64,000 bases of DNA from Caballeronia udeis (GTDB taxonomy: Bacteria > Pseudomonadota > Gammaproteobacteria > Burkholderiales > Burkholderiaceae): positions 1-64,000 of the forward strand of contig NZ_FCOK02000011.1 of NCBI RefSeq assembly GCF_001544555.2. Direction: 5' to 3'. Each line of letters begins with the position of its first letter. The stretch's first letter is position 1. The translations under genes were made by a program, and so were the position numbers. Positions 6,741 to 16,125 of this stretch are shown here, one piece after another. The notes beneath the pieces were generated by a model. It had not been told where the DNA came from and ran no database searches. It saw only the letters and a program-made list of their open reading frames with translations.

Positions 6741-7970
6741 TCAGGCCGTATCGGCTTCTGCTTCCGGCCATAGACGCGGGAACAGATATCGGAACGACTT
6801 GATTGACAACGCCAGTTCGATGGGACCTTTTGGCGTTCTCGAACGAACGATGCCCAGCTTGAAAAGATCCGCCAGCACACGATCCGCGGTTCGGCTTGCA
6901 AGCCCCATCATGGCTTTGAACCGGGCTCTGTCTATCGACTTGATTGTTGCCAGATAGGCGAGCGGTTGCGCCGCTTCAGTTCTCAGGAAGCGGGTGTCGC
7001 TCCTGGTCGCTTCGGCCGCCAGCATTTGGGCTAACCTCGCCTCGAATGCGGGTATTTGGAGCATACCTTCCATAAAGCCGATCTGATCGAGACAGAGGTT
7101 CATGCAGAAAGCGATAAATTCCACCAAACCGCTTTCACTCAAGACACCTCGCCCGTCGTAGTCGCCTTTGCGGCGTCGATCGGCAGCTATCAAATGCTCA
7201 TAGTAAGCATCGTGGTCCCGAGCGAAACCGCGCATTGGCGACCATAGTCCTTGCGTCAGCCCTAACGCCGAAAGTCCGGTATGCGTATGCAGTCGCGCGG
7301 TACGTCCATTCCCGTCGAGAAACGGGTGAATCCACGCGAGCCGGTGGTGGGCTGCCATCAACGCGATAACTGCGGTTTCACCAGCCCGTGCATAGCGATA
7401 GCCGCGATGCCACTCCTCCATAAAGTCCGATAACGTCGCCGGGTCAGGAGGGATATGGGAGCCGACCTTGACACCTCTATTCCGCCATAAGCCCGGAGTG
7501 ATTCTCTCCTCTTTGCCGTCATCGTCAATCTGAAGAAGATCTTCCGGCGACAACTGGTCATGCAGATGCCGATGAATGGCTTGAGGTACGGAAGCTTCGA
7601 AAAACACATTGGAGTCGAACGTGGGGAAGGTCTCTTCGCCCCAACGCTCGGTGACAATATGGGCGACCGCTATGCGTTGCTTGCGCGCTTCCGCGGGCTT
7701 GTTGGAAAAATCCTCTTGTAACGCACGCTCGATCAGCAGCGGTTCGGTATGTTGACCCTCTATCTTGTTCGTATAGTAGGAGTTCATTGGCCGTAGCGCC
7801 TCGCGGAGCAGATCACGCAGATGCGGCATGCCGTGAGCCGCAAGATCCTTGGCCCGCCCAATCACATCGGCGGCCAGCGGACGCAGGCTGTCCAGCTTCG
7901 GCTCTGAAGGCAGCAGCGGATGCATCTGGTGAACCGTGTGATACGGATATTTGGACTTGGCGGTGGTCAT
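6741..7970 (-). CDS. Fic family protein (probable AMP transferase, self-inhibited class)
   Basis: A 409-residue Fic-domain protein. The catalytic loop HPFLDGNGRTAR is intact at residues 215-226, with His215 and both arginines, so nucleotide transfer (normally AMP from ATP to a target hydroxyl) is expected. An inhibitory motif of the (S/T)xxxE(G/N) kind is visible N-terminally as TNKIEG at residues 67-72, the arrangement of class II Fic proteins in which the glutamate blocks ATP gamma-phosphate. The C-terminal 80 residues look like a winged helix (MMGLASRTADRVLADLFKLGIVRS). No antitoxin gene is adjacent. The target is unknown. Confidence 0.9.
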   Translation of the reverse strand: MTTAKSKYPYHTVHQMHPLLPSEPKLDSLRPLAADVIGRAKDLAAHGMPHLRDLLREALRPMNSYYTNKIEGQHTEPLLIERALQEDFSNKPAEARKQRIAVAHIVTERWGEETFPTFDSNVFFEASVPQAIHRHLHDQLSPEDLLQIDDDGKEERITPGLWRNRGVKVGSHIPPDPATLSDFMEEWHRGYRYARAGETAVIALMAAHHRLAWIHPFLDGNGRTARLHTHTGLSALGLTQGLWSPMRGFARDHDAYYEHLIAADRRRKGDYDGRGVLSESGLVEFIAFCMNLCLDQIGFMEGMLQIPAFEARLAQMLAAEATRSDTRFLRTEAAQPLAYLATIKSIDRARFKAMMGLASRTADRVLADLFKLGIVRSRTPKGPIELALSIKSFRYLFPRLWPEAEADTA

Positions 7971-8171
7971 GGCGGCTAATTTGGCGGATCTTCGTTACGC
8001 GGATAATCTCATAAAATCCTTTATTTTACATATAGATATGAAAGGCATGGCGAGTCTTTTGGCGAATCATCTGGCGTGTATATCCGGGTGACGGACAGCG
8101 GAAGCATTCGTCACCTGGCACGGTGGGTGGCAAGCATGGGTTTCCCCCACATCCACCCGTCGTCTCCATCA
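7971..8171. other. Intergenic region with probable fic promoter and an inverted repeat
   Basis: An AT-rich stretch (about 8005-8042) likely carries the minus-strand fic promoter. The 9-mer GCGGATAAT at 7999-8007 recurs in the operator region of the second fic gene (61357-61365). GGTGACG at 8087-8093 pairs with CGTCACC at 8109-8115 but has no T run. Confidence 0.4.
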
Positions 8172-10031
8172 TTAATGCAGCAAGCCGAACACCGCAACGC
8201 CGTTCGTCGCCCCTACGTAGACCTTTCCCTCAGCGATCATCGGCGTGATGAATTTGTTGCCCGCGCCGAACTGGTCTCGCGTGCCAGCCTGATTGCTGTT
8301 GTACAACTCGTGCGCGAGATTGGCGGCGTCGTATGCATGAAGCGCGCCGACCGTGCCGTTTTCTGCCGCCCACACAATGCCGTTACTCGCGCCGTTCGCC
8401 GAGATGGCCGGTGTGGCGCCGGGGTAAGGAAATACCAGCGCGCTCTGCGAAGACGGTGTGGTGGCGAGTAGTGCATTGGTGATAGGCAGCGCCTTGAGCG
8501 TATCGGTCTGCCCTCCGTAATAGACGACGTGGTTGAAGTACGCCGGCGAACCCCAGATACCGCCGGCCAGAACACCGATCAGTTCTTGCCAGATGTTGTT
8601 GGACGTAGGACTGAACTTGCCCATATTGTCGCGATCGACGACGTAGATATTGGTGTCCTTGCCCGCTCCGAGAGCCAGGTGCTTGACCGTGCCGTTCGCC
8701 GTGGTCTGATCGGGCAGCAGCATCGCACCGCCCGAGCCGAAATCGCCATCCACATCGGATTCGGCCACCGTGTTGTACATGGCGAAGTAGTCGGTTACGA
8801 CCGGCGTCGGGATGGCGGAGAGCTTGACGAACGTGTCGCCGAAATCGCCCGCGGCTGGAAATCCCTGCGCGTTGAGCGTCGTGTCGAAGGTGCCGTTGCC
8901 GTCGACGAAATAGATCGATGTCCCGTCCGACGCCATGCCCGAACCCGCCATCCAGATCGATCCCTTGCTGCCGTTCGGAGTAACGGGAAGCGCGCCGGTT
9001 TGCTTCAACGTATCCGCGCTATAAGACATCATCCAGCCGATGTAGTTGCCCGACATGCAGTGGGCGGTCCAGCCCATGTAAATGGAGCCGTTGACCAGCG
9101 TCAACGCGGAGCGCACGGTGTGCAGGGCGGGCGTGAAGGTAAGGATGCCGTTCGAACCTTCCGCACCGCTGCCCGGATAGTTCGCTGCGATTTCGGTCGG
9201 GCCGCCGAACAATTCGGCTCCTGTCGCAAGATCGATCGCGTGCAGGCGGTGATGAACGTTTCCGCTGGCGTCCGAGGTCATGGCGACGGCATACAGCGCG
9301 CCATTCGGGCCGCGCGAGCGGTCGATCACCGGCGTCGACGTGATACCAATTTCGGGCGTAATGTCCGTGCAACCGGGGTCCGGACTCGGTGTTTCGCCGG
9401 TAGGCGCCAGCGATATTTGCCACAACGCGGCACCGCTGCCGGCGTCGTAGGCGTAGATGCTGTCGTGCTCCGTCACAACATAGACGACGTTATGTACGGC
9501 TCCGCCCATTGTGAGATTCGTCACGAATAACGGCTGCCCGTCAACCTTGCCATCGGCCGGCAGAAAGCGCAGCAGCCCGAACGTCGACGAATTGACATTG
9601 GCCAGCGTAAGAGTCGTTTCCGCCAGCATCTGGCCGGTTCGAGCGAGGTCGTTGTGGTGCATCAGCACGTCTGTTGCGTAGCTTGGCACAGCGGTTGGCG
9701 TCGAGCCGCCAGTCGTTCCGGCAGGCGTGGTCGTGCCCGGCGTGGGGGGCGTAGCGGTCGGTGTGGTCGTGGACGGAGTAGGCGTCGTAGCAGGGGCAGT
9801 GGGGGCTGGCGTGGGCGTTGTGCTGGCAGGCGTGGTCGTGGACGGGGCCGACGCTGCAGACGGGCTTTCGGTCGTACCACTGGCTCCGCCCGCACTGGCG
9901 GTGGTGGTCGGGCTGTTGCTCGAACCGCCGCACGACCCGAGGCACACAGCCATCAGTAATCCTGTGCAAATTTTGAACAGATTACACCAGGAGGCCAGGC
10001 GAAAAGCGAATTTGAATTGCAGAGATTTCAT
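8172..10031 (-). CDS. PQQ-repeat-like (beta-propeller) lipoprotein
   Basis: A 619-residue exported lipoprotein. The signal peptide ends in a lipobox (CLGSC then GG), so Cys32-33 should be lipidated. A Ser/Thr/Pro-rich linker of about 90 residues (repeated TTPTPAPT-like units) follows and carries the globular part away from the membrane. The rest has repeated strands of quinoprotein-propeller type, such as DSIYAYDAGSGAALWQ and HRLHAIDLATGAELFGG. Residues needed for PQQ-dependent dehydrogenase activity are not evident, so it is more likely a structural or binding propeller. GGAG precedes the ATG. It appears monocistronic. Its job is unknown. Confidence 0.8.
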   Translation of the reverse strand: MKSLQFKFAFRLASWCNLFKICTGLLMAVCLGSCGGSSNSPTTTASAGGASGTTESPSAASAPSTTTPASTTPTPAPTAPATTPTPSTTTPTATPPTPGTTTPAGTTGGSTPTAVPSYATDVLMHHNDLARTGQMLAETTLTLANVNSSTFGLLRFLPADGKVDGQPLFVTNLTMGGAVHNVVYVVTEHDSIYAYDAGSGAALWQISLAPTGETPSPDPGCTDITPEIGITSTPVIDRSRGPNGALYAVAMTSDASGNVHHRLHAIDLATGAELFGGPTEIAANYPGSGAEGSNGILTFTPALHTVRSALTLVNGSIYMGWTAHCMSGNYIGWMMSYSADTLKQTGALPVTPNGSKGSIWMAGSGMASDGTSIYFVDGNGTFDTTLNAQGFPAAGDFGDTFVKLSAIPTPVVTDYFAMYNTVAESDVDGDFGSGGAMLLPDQTTANGTVKHLALGAGKDTNIYVVDRDNMGKFSPTSNNIWQELIGVLAGGIWGSPAYFNHVVYYGGQTDTLKALPITNALLATTPSSQSALVFPYPGATPAISANGASNGIVWAAENGTVGALHAYDAANLAHELYNSNQAGTRDQFGAGNKFITPMIAEGKVYVGATNGVAVFGLLH

Positions 10032-10455
10032 GGCGGTTCTCCCGCGGCCGACAAGCGGCCCACCACAGGTCTACCCGGAACGTGCAAGCGCGGAACGTGC
10101 AAGCGCGAATCGCTCGCTGCAGCCCAGGGTAACAATCCGGCTTACAGCGTCCTGCATCAGCAAGAAGAGCGCCTGAGGAAGGGAACGTTTTCCTCACGCT
10201 CTTGCATCAAGGAGTTTTGGACTGAGTCGCTGACGCAGTGGTGATCACGGGGCGTGATGTCAGATGAATACCGAGCCCGAACAGGCCTGAACTTGCGAGG
10301 TCAAATATATGAACAATAGGGTCGAACAGGAACGTCGACCGATTCCCACCGATCGGGGCGTTTGCGACTGACTCACGAACGAATAACGGAAACTGGCGCG
10401 GCAATTTATCGGTAACTTTTGAATATTGTCACTTCCGCGCGCTCAACTCGCCCCC
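10032..10455. other. Intergenic region with a 15-bp tandem duplication and an inverted repeat
   Basis: No gene seen in about 420 bp. CGGAACGTGCAAGCG is duplicated head to tail at 10076-10090 and 10091-10105, just upstream of the lipoprotein start. An imperfect inverted repeat spans 10165-10203 (AAGAGCG..TGAGGAA against TTCCTCACGCTCTT) and may fold as a hairpin, without a clear T run. The remainder lies downstream of glmS and shows nothing further. Confidence 0.5.
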
Positions 10456-12273
10456 TCACTCCACCGTCACGCTCTTCGCCAAATTCCTGGGCTTATCCAC
10501 ATCCGTCCCTCTGGCACAAGCCGTGTGATAAGCCAGCAACTGCAGCGGCACGACGTGAAGAATGGGCGATAGCAATCCATAATGCTCAGGCATCCGAATC
10601 ACATGAATACCGTCCTCGCTGACAATCCGGGTATCGGAATCAGCGAAGACATAAAGCTCGCCCCCTCGCGCCCTGACCTCTTGCATATTCGACTTCAGCT
10701 TCTCCAGCAGCGTGTCATTAGGCGCCACCGTCACGACCGGCATAGCCTCGGTCACCAACGCCAGCGGCCCATGCTTCAACTCCCCGGCCGGATAAGCTTC
10801 CGCATGAATATACGAGATCTCCTTAAGCTTCAACGCGCCTTCAAGCGCGATCGGATAATGCAGTCCACGCCCGAGAAACAGTGCATTCTCCTTGCGTGAA
10901 AACTCTTCCGACCAGGCGATAATCTGCGGCTCCAGCGCCAGCACGCTATTCAGCGCCGCAGGCAAATGCCGCAACCGCGTCAGATAATCGACCTCCTGCT
11001 TTTCGCTAACATGCCCGCGCAACGTCCCGAGCGTGACGGCCAGCACAAACATCCCGACCAGCTGCGTCGTAAATGCCTTGGTCGAAGCCACGCCAATCTC
11101 GGTCCCCGCATGCGTCAGAAACGCGAGCTTTGTCAGCCGGACCATCGCGCTGGAAGCTACATTGCAAACCGCCAGCGTGTGTTTATGCCCCAGCGCCTGC
11201 GCATGCTTCAACGCGGCCAATGTATCCGCCGTCTCGCCCGATTGCGAAATCACCACCACCAAAGCCCGTGGATTCGGCACCGATTCGCGATACCTATACT
11301 CACTCGCAATCTCAACTTGCGTGGGAATCTTCGCAACCGATTCAAGCCAGTACTTCGCCGTCATGCCCGCATACGAACTCGTACCGCACGCCAGGATAAG
11401 CACGCTGTCGATATCGGCGAAAACTTCTGCCGCGTCCGCCCCGAACAACTCGGCGGAGAATCGATCGGTTTGAGGAATCGTGTCGGTGATCGCGCGCGGC
11501 TGCTCGAAGATTTCCTTCTGCATGAAATGCCGATACGGCCCAAGCTCAACCGCCCCGCCATACGCCGCGACCACACGCACTTCGCGCTCCACGGGCATTC
11601 CTTCGCGATCGACAATCTTCACGCCGTCCAGCGTGATCTCGACCACATCGCCTTCATCGAGGAACGCAAAACGATCTGTGCTGCCGGCAAGCGCGAGCGC
11701 ATCGGAGGCGAGGAAGTTCTCGCCATTGCCCACGCCCACCACCAGCGGCGAACCCTGCCGCGCGCCGACAACCGTATGCGGCTGATCCTTGTGGATCACG
11801 GCAATGGCGTACGCGCCATGCAATTCCTTCACGGCGTCGCGCACGGTCTGGAACAGATCGCCGCGATACTTGCTGTGGATCAAATGCGCGATGATTTCGG
11901 TATCGGTCTGCGAGACAAACTCGTAGCCCTGGCCCTTCAGCATGGTCCGCAAGGTCTCGTAGTTCTCGATGATCCCGTTATGCACCAGCGCCAGTTCGTT
12001 ACGCGAGAAGATAGGATGCGCGTTGTCGGTGACGGGCGCGCCGTGGGTCGCCCAGCGCGTGTGCGCGATGCCGGTTGCGCCTTCCAGATGCGTATCGCGG
12101 ACCTGATCGGCGAGATCGGCCACGCGCGCCACGCTGCGCGCGCGCTTCGGTTCGCCATCGACAATCACGGCTACGCCGCAGGAGTCATAGCCGCGATATT
12201 CCAGCCGTCGCAGACCTTCGACCAGCACCGATACGATGTTACGTTGCGCAACCGCGCCGACAATTCCGCACAT
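10456..12273 (-). CDS. glmS: Glutamine--fructose-6-phosphate aminotransferase (isomerizing)
   Basis: A 605-residue GlmS, the usual length. It makes glucosamine-6-phosphate from fructose-6-phosphate and glutamine, the first step to UDP-GlcNAc for peptidoglycan and LPS. The N-terminal Ntn glutaminase begins MCGIVGA, with Cys2 the nucleophile after Met removal. Two SIS domains follow ([10 protein letters not shown] and [19 protein letters not shown]). The C-terminus is the canonical [21 protein letters not shown] precedes the start. It lies after glmU on the same strand with a 95-bp gap that can form a GC-rich hairpin, so the pair is probably an operon. Confidence 0.97.
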   Translation of the reverse strand: MCGIVGAVAQRNIVSVLVEGLRRLEYRGYDSCGVAVIVDGEPKRARSVARVADLADQVRDTHLEGATGIAHTRWATHGAPVTDNAHPIFSRNELALVHNGIIENYETLRTMLKGQGYEFVSQTDTEIIAHLIHSKYRGDLFQTVRDAVKELHGAYAIAVIHKDQPHTVVGARQGSPLVVGVGNGENFLASDALALAGSTDRFAFLDEGDVVEITLDGVKIVDREGMPVEREVRVVAAYGGAVELGPYRHFMQKEIFEQPRAITDTIPQTDRFSAELFGADAAEVFADIDSVLILACGTSSYAGMTAKYWLESVAKIPTQVEIASEYRYRESVPNPRALVVVISQSGETADTLAALKHAQALGHKHTLAVCNVASSAMVRLTKLAFLTHAGTEIGVASTKAFTTQLVGMFVLAVTLGTLRGHVSEKQEVDYLTRLRHLPAALNSVLALEPQIIAWSEEFSRKENALFLGRGLHYPIALEGALKLKEISYIHAEAYPAGELKHGPLALVTEAMPVVTVAPNDTLLEKLKSNMQEVRARGGELYVFADSDTRIVSEDGIHVIRMPEHYGLLSPILHVVPLQLLAYHTACARGTDVDKPRNLAKSVTVE

Positions 12274-12368
12274 GGCGTCGTCCTTTACAGATTGTTTTTG
12301 AATCGCTCGAAAACGCCGGGCGCTCGCCGCCAGGGCGCGCGCTCAAGCACAAGAGCCATGTCTATTAT

Positions 12369-13730
12369 TCAAGCTTTCTTTTTGGTCGGACGTACGTAAC
12401 CGCTCTTACTGACCTGAGTTTTTTCGTTCAGCACGAGCTGGTCTGCCGCGACGTCCTTCCAGACGGTCGTGCCGGCCGCGATGGAAGCACCACGCCCCAC
12501 GCGCACCGGCGCAACCAGTTGCGTGTCCGAGCCGACGAACACGTCGTCCTCGATCACCGTGCGGAATTTGTTCGCACCGTCGTAATTACACGTAATCGTA
12601 CCCGCCCCGATATTCACTCGCGCCCCAATATCCGAGTCGCCGATATAGCTCAAGTGGTTCGCCTTCGACCCACGCCCGAACACCGCGTTTTTCACTTCGA
12701 CGAAATTGCCCACGTGTGCTTCGTCACCGAGCACAGCGCCCGGACGCAAGCGCGCATACGGTCCCAGCACGACATTCGCGCCGGTCGTGCCGCCCTCGAT
12801 GTGCGTGAACGCATCAATCCGGGTGCCCGCACCAATAGTGGCATTGCGAATCACGCAATTCGGGCCGACGCTCACGTTATCGGCCAGCGTGACATCGCCT
12901 TCGAAGACGCAATTCACGTCGATAGACACATCGCGTCCACACGTCAGCGAGCCGCGCACATCAATACGCGCGGGGTCCAGCAGCGTGACACCGGCAACCA
13001 GCAATGCCTCGGCGACATTGCCCTGATGAATCCGCTCGAGCTCGGCGAGTTGCTGCTTACTGTTCACACCAAGCGTTTCCCACTCTTCTTCAGGCTGCGA
13101 CGTGACGACTTCAATGCCGGCTTCGAGCGCACATTCGACGACATCGGTGAGATAAAACTCGCCCTGCACATTGTCGTTTTTAAGCGATGCGAGCCATTCA
13201 CCAAGCTGCGCCGTCGGCGTAATGATGATGCCGGTATTGATCTCGGCGATCTTGAGTTGATCAGCGTTGGCGTCCTTCTGTTCGACAATGCGCTGCACCG
13301 CGCCCATTGGGTCACGGACGATGCGGCCATACCCGGTCGGATCGTCAAGCATGACCGTCAGGACGCCGTAGCGGCCGCCGGAAGCTGCATCGGCCAGGCT
13401 TTGCAGCGTGCTGACACGGGTAAGCGGCACGTCGCCGTAAAGAATGAGCGTAGGCACGGAAATGTCGAGCAGCGGCAGCGCTTGCTGAACCGCATGGCCG
13501 GTGCCCAGTTGCTGCTCCTGCACGGCAAACTGGACATCGGAGGCGCCGACTGCTTTCTGAACCAGTTCCGCTCCATGTCCGACCACGACGACAAGCCGTG
13601 TGGGCTTGAGCGCACGCGCAACGTCGAGCACATGGGAGAGTAGCGGCCGGCCAGCCAGGGGATGAAGGACTTTCGGCAAGGCGGAACGCATGCGCTTGCC
13701 CGTGCCTGCCGCCAAAATAACAATGTTCAT
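12369..13730 (-). CDS. glmU: Bifunctional N-acetylglucosamine-1-phosphate uridyltransferase / glucosamine-1-phosphate acetyltransferase
   Basis: A 453-residue GlmU of normal length. The N-terminal pyrophosphorylase has [22 protein letters not shown], the sugar-nucleotide signature with its catalytic Arg and Lys. The C-terminal half is a left-handed beta-helix of hexapeptide repeats ([25 protein letters not shown] region) that carries acetyl transfer. It supplies UDP-GlcNAc in the cytoplasm. It precedes glmS, giving a UDP-GlcNAc operon. An extended -10 (TGCTATATT, minus strand 13764-13772) lies about 35 bp upstream of the ATG. Confidence 0.97.
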   Translation of the reverse strand: MNIVILAAGTGKRMRSALPKVLHPLAGRPLLSHVLDVARALKPTRLVVVVGHGAELVQKAVGASDVQFAVQEQQLGTGHAVQQALPLLDISVPTLILYGDVPLTRVSTLQSLADAASGGRYGVLTVMLDDPTGYGRIVRDPMGAVQRIVEQKDANADQLKIAEINTGIIITPTAQLGEWLASLKNDNVQGEFYLTDVVECALEAGIEVVTSQPEEEWETLGVNSKQQLAELERIHQGNVAEALLVAGVTLLDPARIDVRGSLTCGRDVSIDVNCVFEGDVTLADNVSVGPNCVIRNATIGAGTRIDAFTHIEGGTTGANVVLGPYARLRPGAVLGDEAHVGNFVEVKNAVFGRGSKANHLSYIGDSDIGARVNIGAGTITCNYDGANKFRTVIEDDVFVGSDTQLVAPVRVGRGASIAAGTTVWKDVAADQLVLNEKTQVSKSGYVRPTKKKA

Positions 13731-13763
13731 GGCGTCAGCTTCGTTGAAGTGTTAGGAGCCGCC

Positions 13764-13772
13764 AATATAGCA
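13764..13772 (-). promoter_or_regulatory. Extended -10 promoter element for glmU
   Basis: On the minus strand TGCTATATT fits an extended -10 (TGnTATAAT with one mismatch). It predicts a start near 13757 and a leader of about 27 nt before the glmU ATG. The -35 is weak, as is common with an extended -10. Confidence 0.45.
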
Positions 13773-13861
13773 TGGGCGGATGGGCGGAAAAACCGGGTGC
13801 GGCCTTGCTGAGCAACGGTCCTGCGGGGTTCTTGCCCACCGTCAAAGATTGTCGCGAAATG

Positions 13862-14830
13862 TCAAATATCGTCGAACTGAACAATCGAAATGGTCTGCGA
13901 CGGCGCTTCGGTCGAGCACGGGTCTTCATCGAACGCAATATCCCCGGCCGGATCCGCCACGCCCGTCGCGCGCAATCCGGCAAACGGAAACAGCCCGTGA
14001 TCCATCAAATGCGACGGCACCACGTGCCCCAGCGCATTGAACATGTTCTCCACGCGGCCCGGGAAACGCTTCTCCCAATCGCGAATCATCGCCTTCATTT
14101 CCGCGCGCTTCAGGTTCGGCTGGCTGCCGCACAGGTTGCACGGAATGATCGGGAACTCGCGCAACTCCGCGAATTTCTCCAGATCCCGTTCCTTCACATA
14201 CGCCAACGGCCGGATCACGATGTTCTTGCCATCATCGGATTGCAGTTTCGGGGGCATGCCCTTCAGCTTGCCGCCATAGAACATATTCAGCAGCAACGTC
14301 TGCAGGATGTCGTCGCGGTGATGCCCAAGCGCAATTTTCGTCGCCCCAAGTTCACCGGCCACACGATACAAAATCCCGCGCCGCAATCTCGAACACAGCG
14401 AACACGTGGTCTTGCCTTCGGGCACCAGCCGCTTGACGATGCTGTACGTATCCTGGTTTTCGATATGAAACGGGATATCCAGCTTGCTCAAATACTCAGG
14501 CAGCACATGCTCCGGAAACCCCGGCTGTTTCTGGTCGAGATTCACCGCCACGATGTCGAAGTTGATCGGTGCGCGCTCGCGCAGCCGCATCAGCAGTTCG
14601 AGCATGGCGTACGAATCCTTGCCGCCGGACAAGCAGACCATGACCTTGTCGCCGTCCTCGATCATGCTGTAATCCGTGACGGCCTCGCCCACTTGACGCG
14701 CCAGCCGCTTGAACAACTTGTTGTTCTCGTAGGCCTGCTTCTGCTCGCGGCGCGTCAGCGGTTCGCGCATTGCCGGGACGGATATCGTCTCCTGAACCAC
14801 CGGCGCTTCCGTTTCCGTTAGCGAACTCAT
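13862..14830 (-). CDS. ttcA: tRNA 2-thiocytidine(32) synthetase TtcA
   Basis: A 322-residue TtcA. It thiolates C32 of certain tRNAs using ATP and an Fe-S cluster. The PP-loop SGGKDS is at residues 68-73, and the two cluster-binding CxxC motifs are at Cys143/Cys146 (CSLC) and Cys231/Cys234 (CNLC). The start overlaps the folB stop by 4 bp (ATGA), so translation is coupled. It is the last gene of the FolM-like SDR - folB - ttcA operon. A functional link between pterin synthesis and tRNA thiolation is not obvious; the grouping is probably convenience. Confidence 0.96.
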   Translation of the reverse strand: MSSLTETEAPVVQETISVPAMREPLTRREQKQAYENNKLFKRLARQVGEAVTDYSMIEDGDKVMVCLSGGKDSYAMLELLMRLRERAPINFDIVAVNLDQKQPGFPEHVLPEYLSKLDIPFHIENQDTYSIVKRLVPEGKTTCSLCSRLRRGILYRVAGELGATKIALGHHRDDILQTLLLNMFYGGKLKGMPPKLQSDDGKNIVIRPLAYVKERDLEKFAELREFPIIPCNLCGSQPNLKRAEMKAMIRDWEKRFPGRVENMFNALGHVVPSHLMDHGLFPFAGLRATGVADPAGDIAFDEDPCSTEAPSQTISIVQFDDI

Positions 14831-15228
14831 GCTGTCACCTCTTTGATGCGAAAGACTTCGACGCCCACGGCATCGCAGTCGGGATAAACGTCCGGCTTTT
14901 CCGTCGATACCGCCACCGCGCGCACATTCGGATGTTCCAGCAGCGCGGCAGCGACGTCGTCGCAGAGGGTTTCCTGCAAGTGGATATGCCCTCTCCCCAC
15001 GCGCTTGGCGATGGTCGAGCGCATGAAATCGTAGTCGACGACTTCGCGCAGCTTGTCTTCAGTCGGCGTCGATAACGCCAGCGGCACGAACAATTCCACG
15101 TTGATCACCACGCGCTGCTCGCCCTGCTTTTCGAAATCGTGCACGCCAATATTGATGCGCACTTCGTAATTGCGCAGAAAAAGCCGCCGGCAATCGGCCA
15201 ACCGGGGATGCGAAAGTGCGGCGAGCAT
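14827..15228 (-). CDS. folB: Dihydroneopterin aldolase
   Basis: A 133-residue FolB, cleaving dihydroneopterin to 6-hydroxymethyl-dihydropterin in folate synthesis. Family features are [21 protein letters not shown] near the N-terminus, VVDYD, and the [16 protein letters not shown] segment near the end. AGGAC precedes the ATG. It follows the SDR gene by 44 bp and overlaps ttcA. The pterin-handling SDR upstream fits a shared folate or monapterin role. Confidence 0.93.
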   Translation of the reverse strand: MLAALSHPRLADCRRLFLRNYEVRINIGVHDFEKQGEQRVVINVELFVPLALSTPTEDKLREVVDYDFMRSTIAKRVGRGHIHLQETLCDDVAAALLEHPNVRAVAVSTEKPDVYPDCDAVGVEVFRIKEVTA

Positions 15229-15272
15229 GGTGGTGTCCTGATGATTCAGATTAACTTACTAAAATTGACGTA

Positions 15273-16112
15273 CTAAACGCCGCCGCCTGGAGCGCGGCCT
15301 GTGGTCAAGAACATGATGTCGCGCGGCGACGGCACGAGATGCTGCCCGCCATCGACTACCAGCGTCGTACCCGTCACGCCCGCCGCGTCGGCCAGATAAC
15401 AAGCGGCGGCAACCACATCGTCCACCCGCGAAGCCCGGCCCAGCGGCGTTACCTTGTGCGCTGCCTCGAATTCGCTGGCCGTCTGACCCGCGGATTGCAG
15501 CGTGAGCCCCGGCGCCAGCCCGACCACGCGCAACTTCGGCGCAAGCGCCTGGGCCAGCGCGACGGTGGCGTTTTCCAACGCCGCCTTGGTCAGCGTGTAC
15601 GACAAATAATCCGGATTCATGTTGTACAGCTTCTGGTCCAGCACGTTGATGACGCAACCGCGCAGGGTTTCGTCGCCGGCGGCGGCATCGGGCGTGGCCT
15701 CGTACAGCGCACGCGCCAATGCCAGCGGCGCGCCGACGTTGATCGCCATCATCTCGAGCAGGCGCGGATAGCTGAAGTCGCGCGCCGTGTCCTCGACAAA
15801 ACTCGACGCGTTGTTCACCACGCAATGCAGGCCACCCAATGCGTCGATACACGCCGGCACCAGCCGCGCCACGTCGCTTTCCACGCCAAGATCCGCGCGC
15901 AGTGCCACAGCGCGGCGGCCCAAGGCGCGTATTGACTGGACGACTTCCTGCGCTTGACCCTCGGAACCGCCGAAATGCACGGCGACATCCCAGCCGCGCG
16001 CGGCAAAACCAAGCGCCAGCCCGCGGCCGATGCGTTTCGCCGCGCCGGTAATCAGCACCACGCGGGCTTTCGGCGCGGAAGAATCTGGAGAAGTGGACGA
16101 AGAAACGCTCAT
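15273..16112 (-). CDS. SDR family oxidoreductase, FolM / pteridine-reductase-like
   Basis: A 279-residue SDR resembling pteridine reductases and FolM (dihydromonapterin reductase). It has TGAAKRIGRGLALGFAARG, the glycine-rich motif with the Arg typical of NADPH-using pteridine reductases, NNASSF in place of NNAG, and the catalytic YTLTK. ITGAAKRIG and NNAS are hallmarks of the FolM/PTR1 branch. Placement directly upstream of folB supports a pterin substrate. No ribosome binding site is seen before the ATG. The start is only 13 bp from the divergent methyltransferase start, so its promoter must lie inside that gene. Confidence 0.82.
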   Translation of the reverse strand: MSVSSSTSPDSSAPKARVVLITGAAKRIGRGLALGFAARGWDVAVHFGGSEGQAQEVVQSIRALGRRAVALRADLGVESDVARLVPACIDALGGLHCVVNNASSFVEDTARDFSYPRLLEMMAINVGAPLALARALYEATPDAAAGDETLRGCVINVLDQKLYNMNPDYLSYTLTKAALENATVALAQALAPKLRVVGLAPGLTLQSAGQTASEFEAAHKVTPLGRASRVDDVVAAACYLADAAGVTGTTLVVDGGQHLVPSPRDIMFLTTGRAPGGGV

Positions 16113-16125
16113 TTACAATGCCGGA

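Noticed and set aside
10494..10503. A perfect DnaA box at the glmS 3' end
   Set aside because: It lies in coding sequence with no companion boxes; it is treated as chance and used as a caution for the cluster at 1641-1816.
10966..13643. Long plus-strand open frames opposite glmS and glmU
   Set aside because: Antisense images of housekeeping genes with biased composition.
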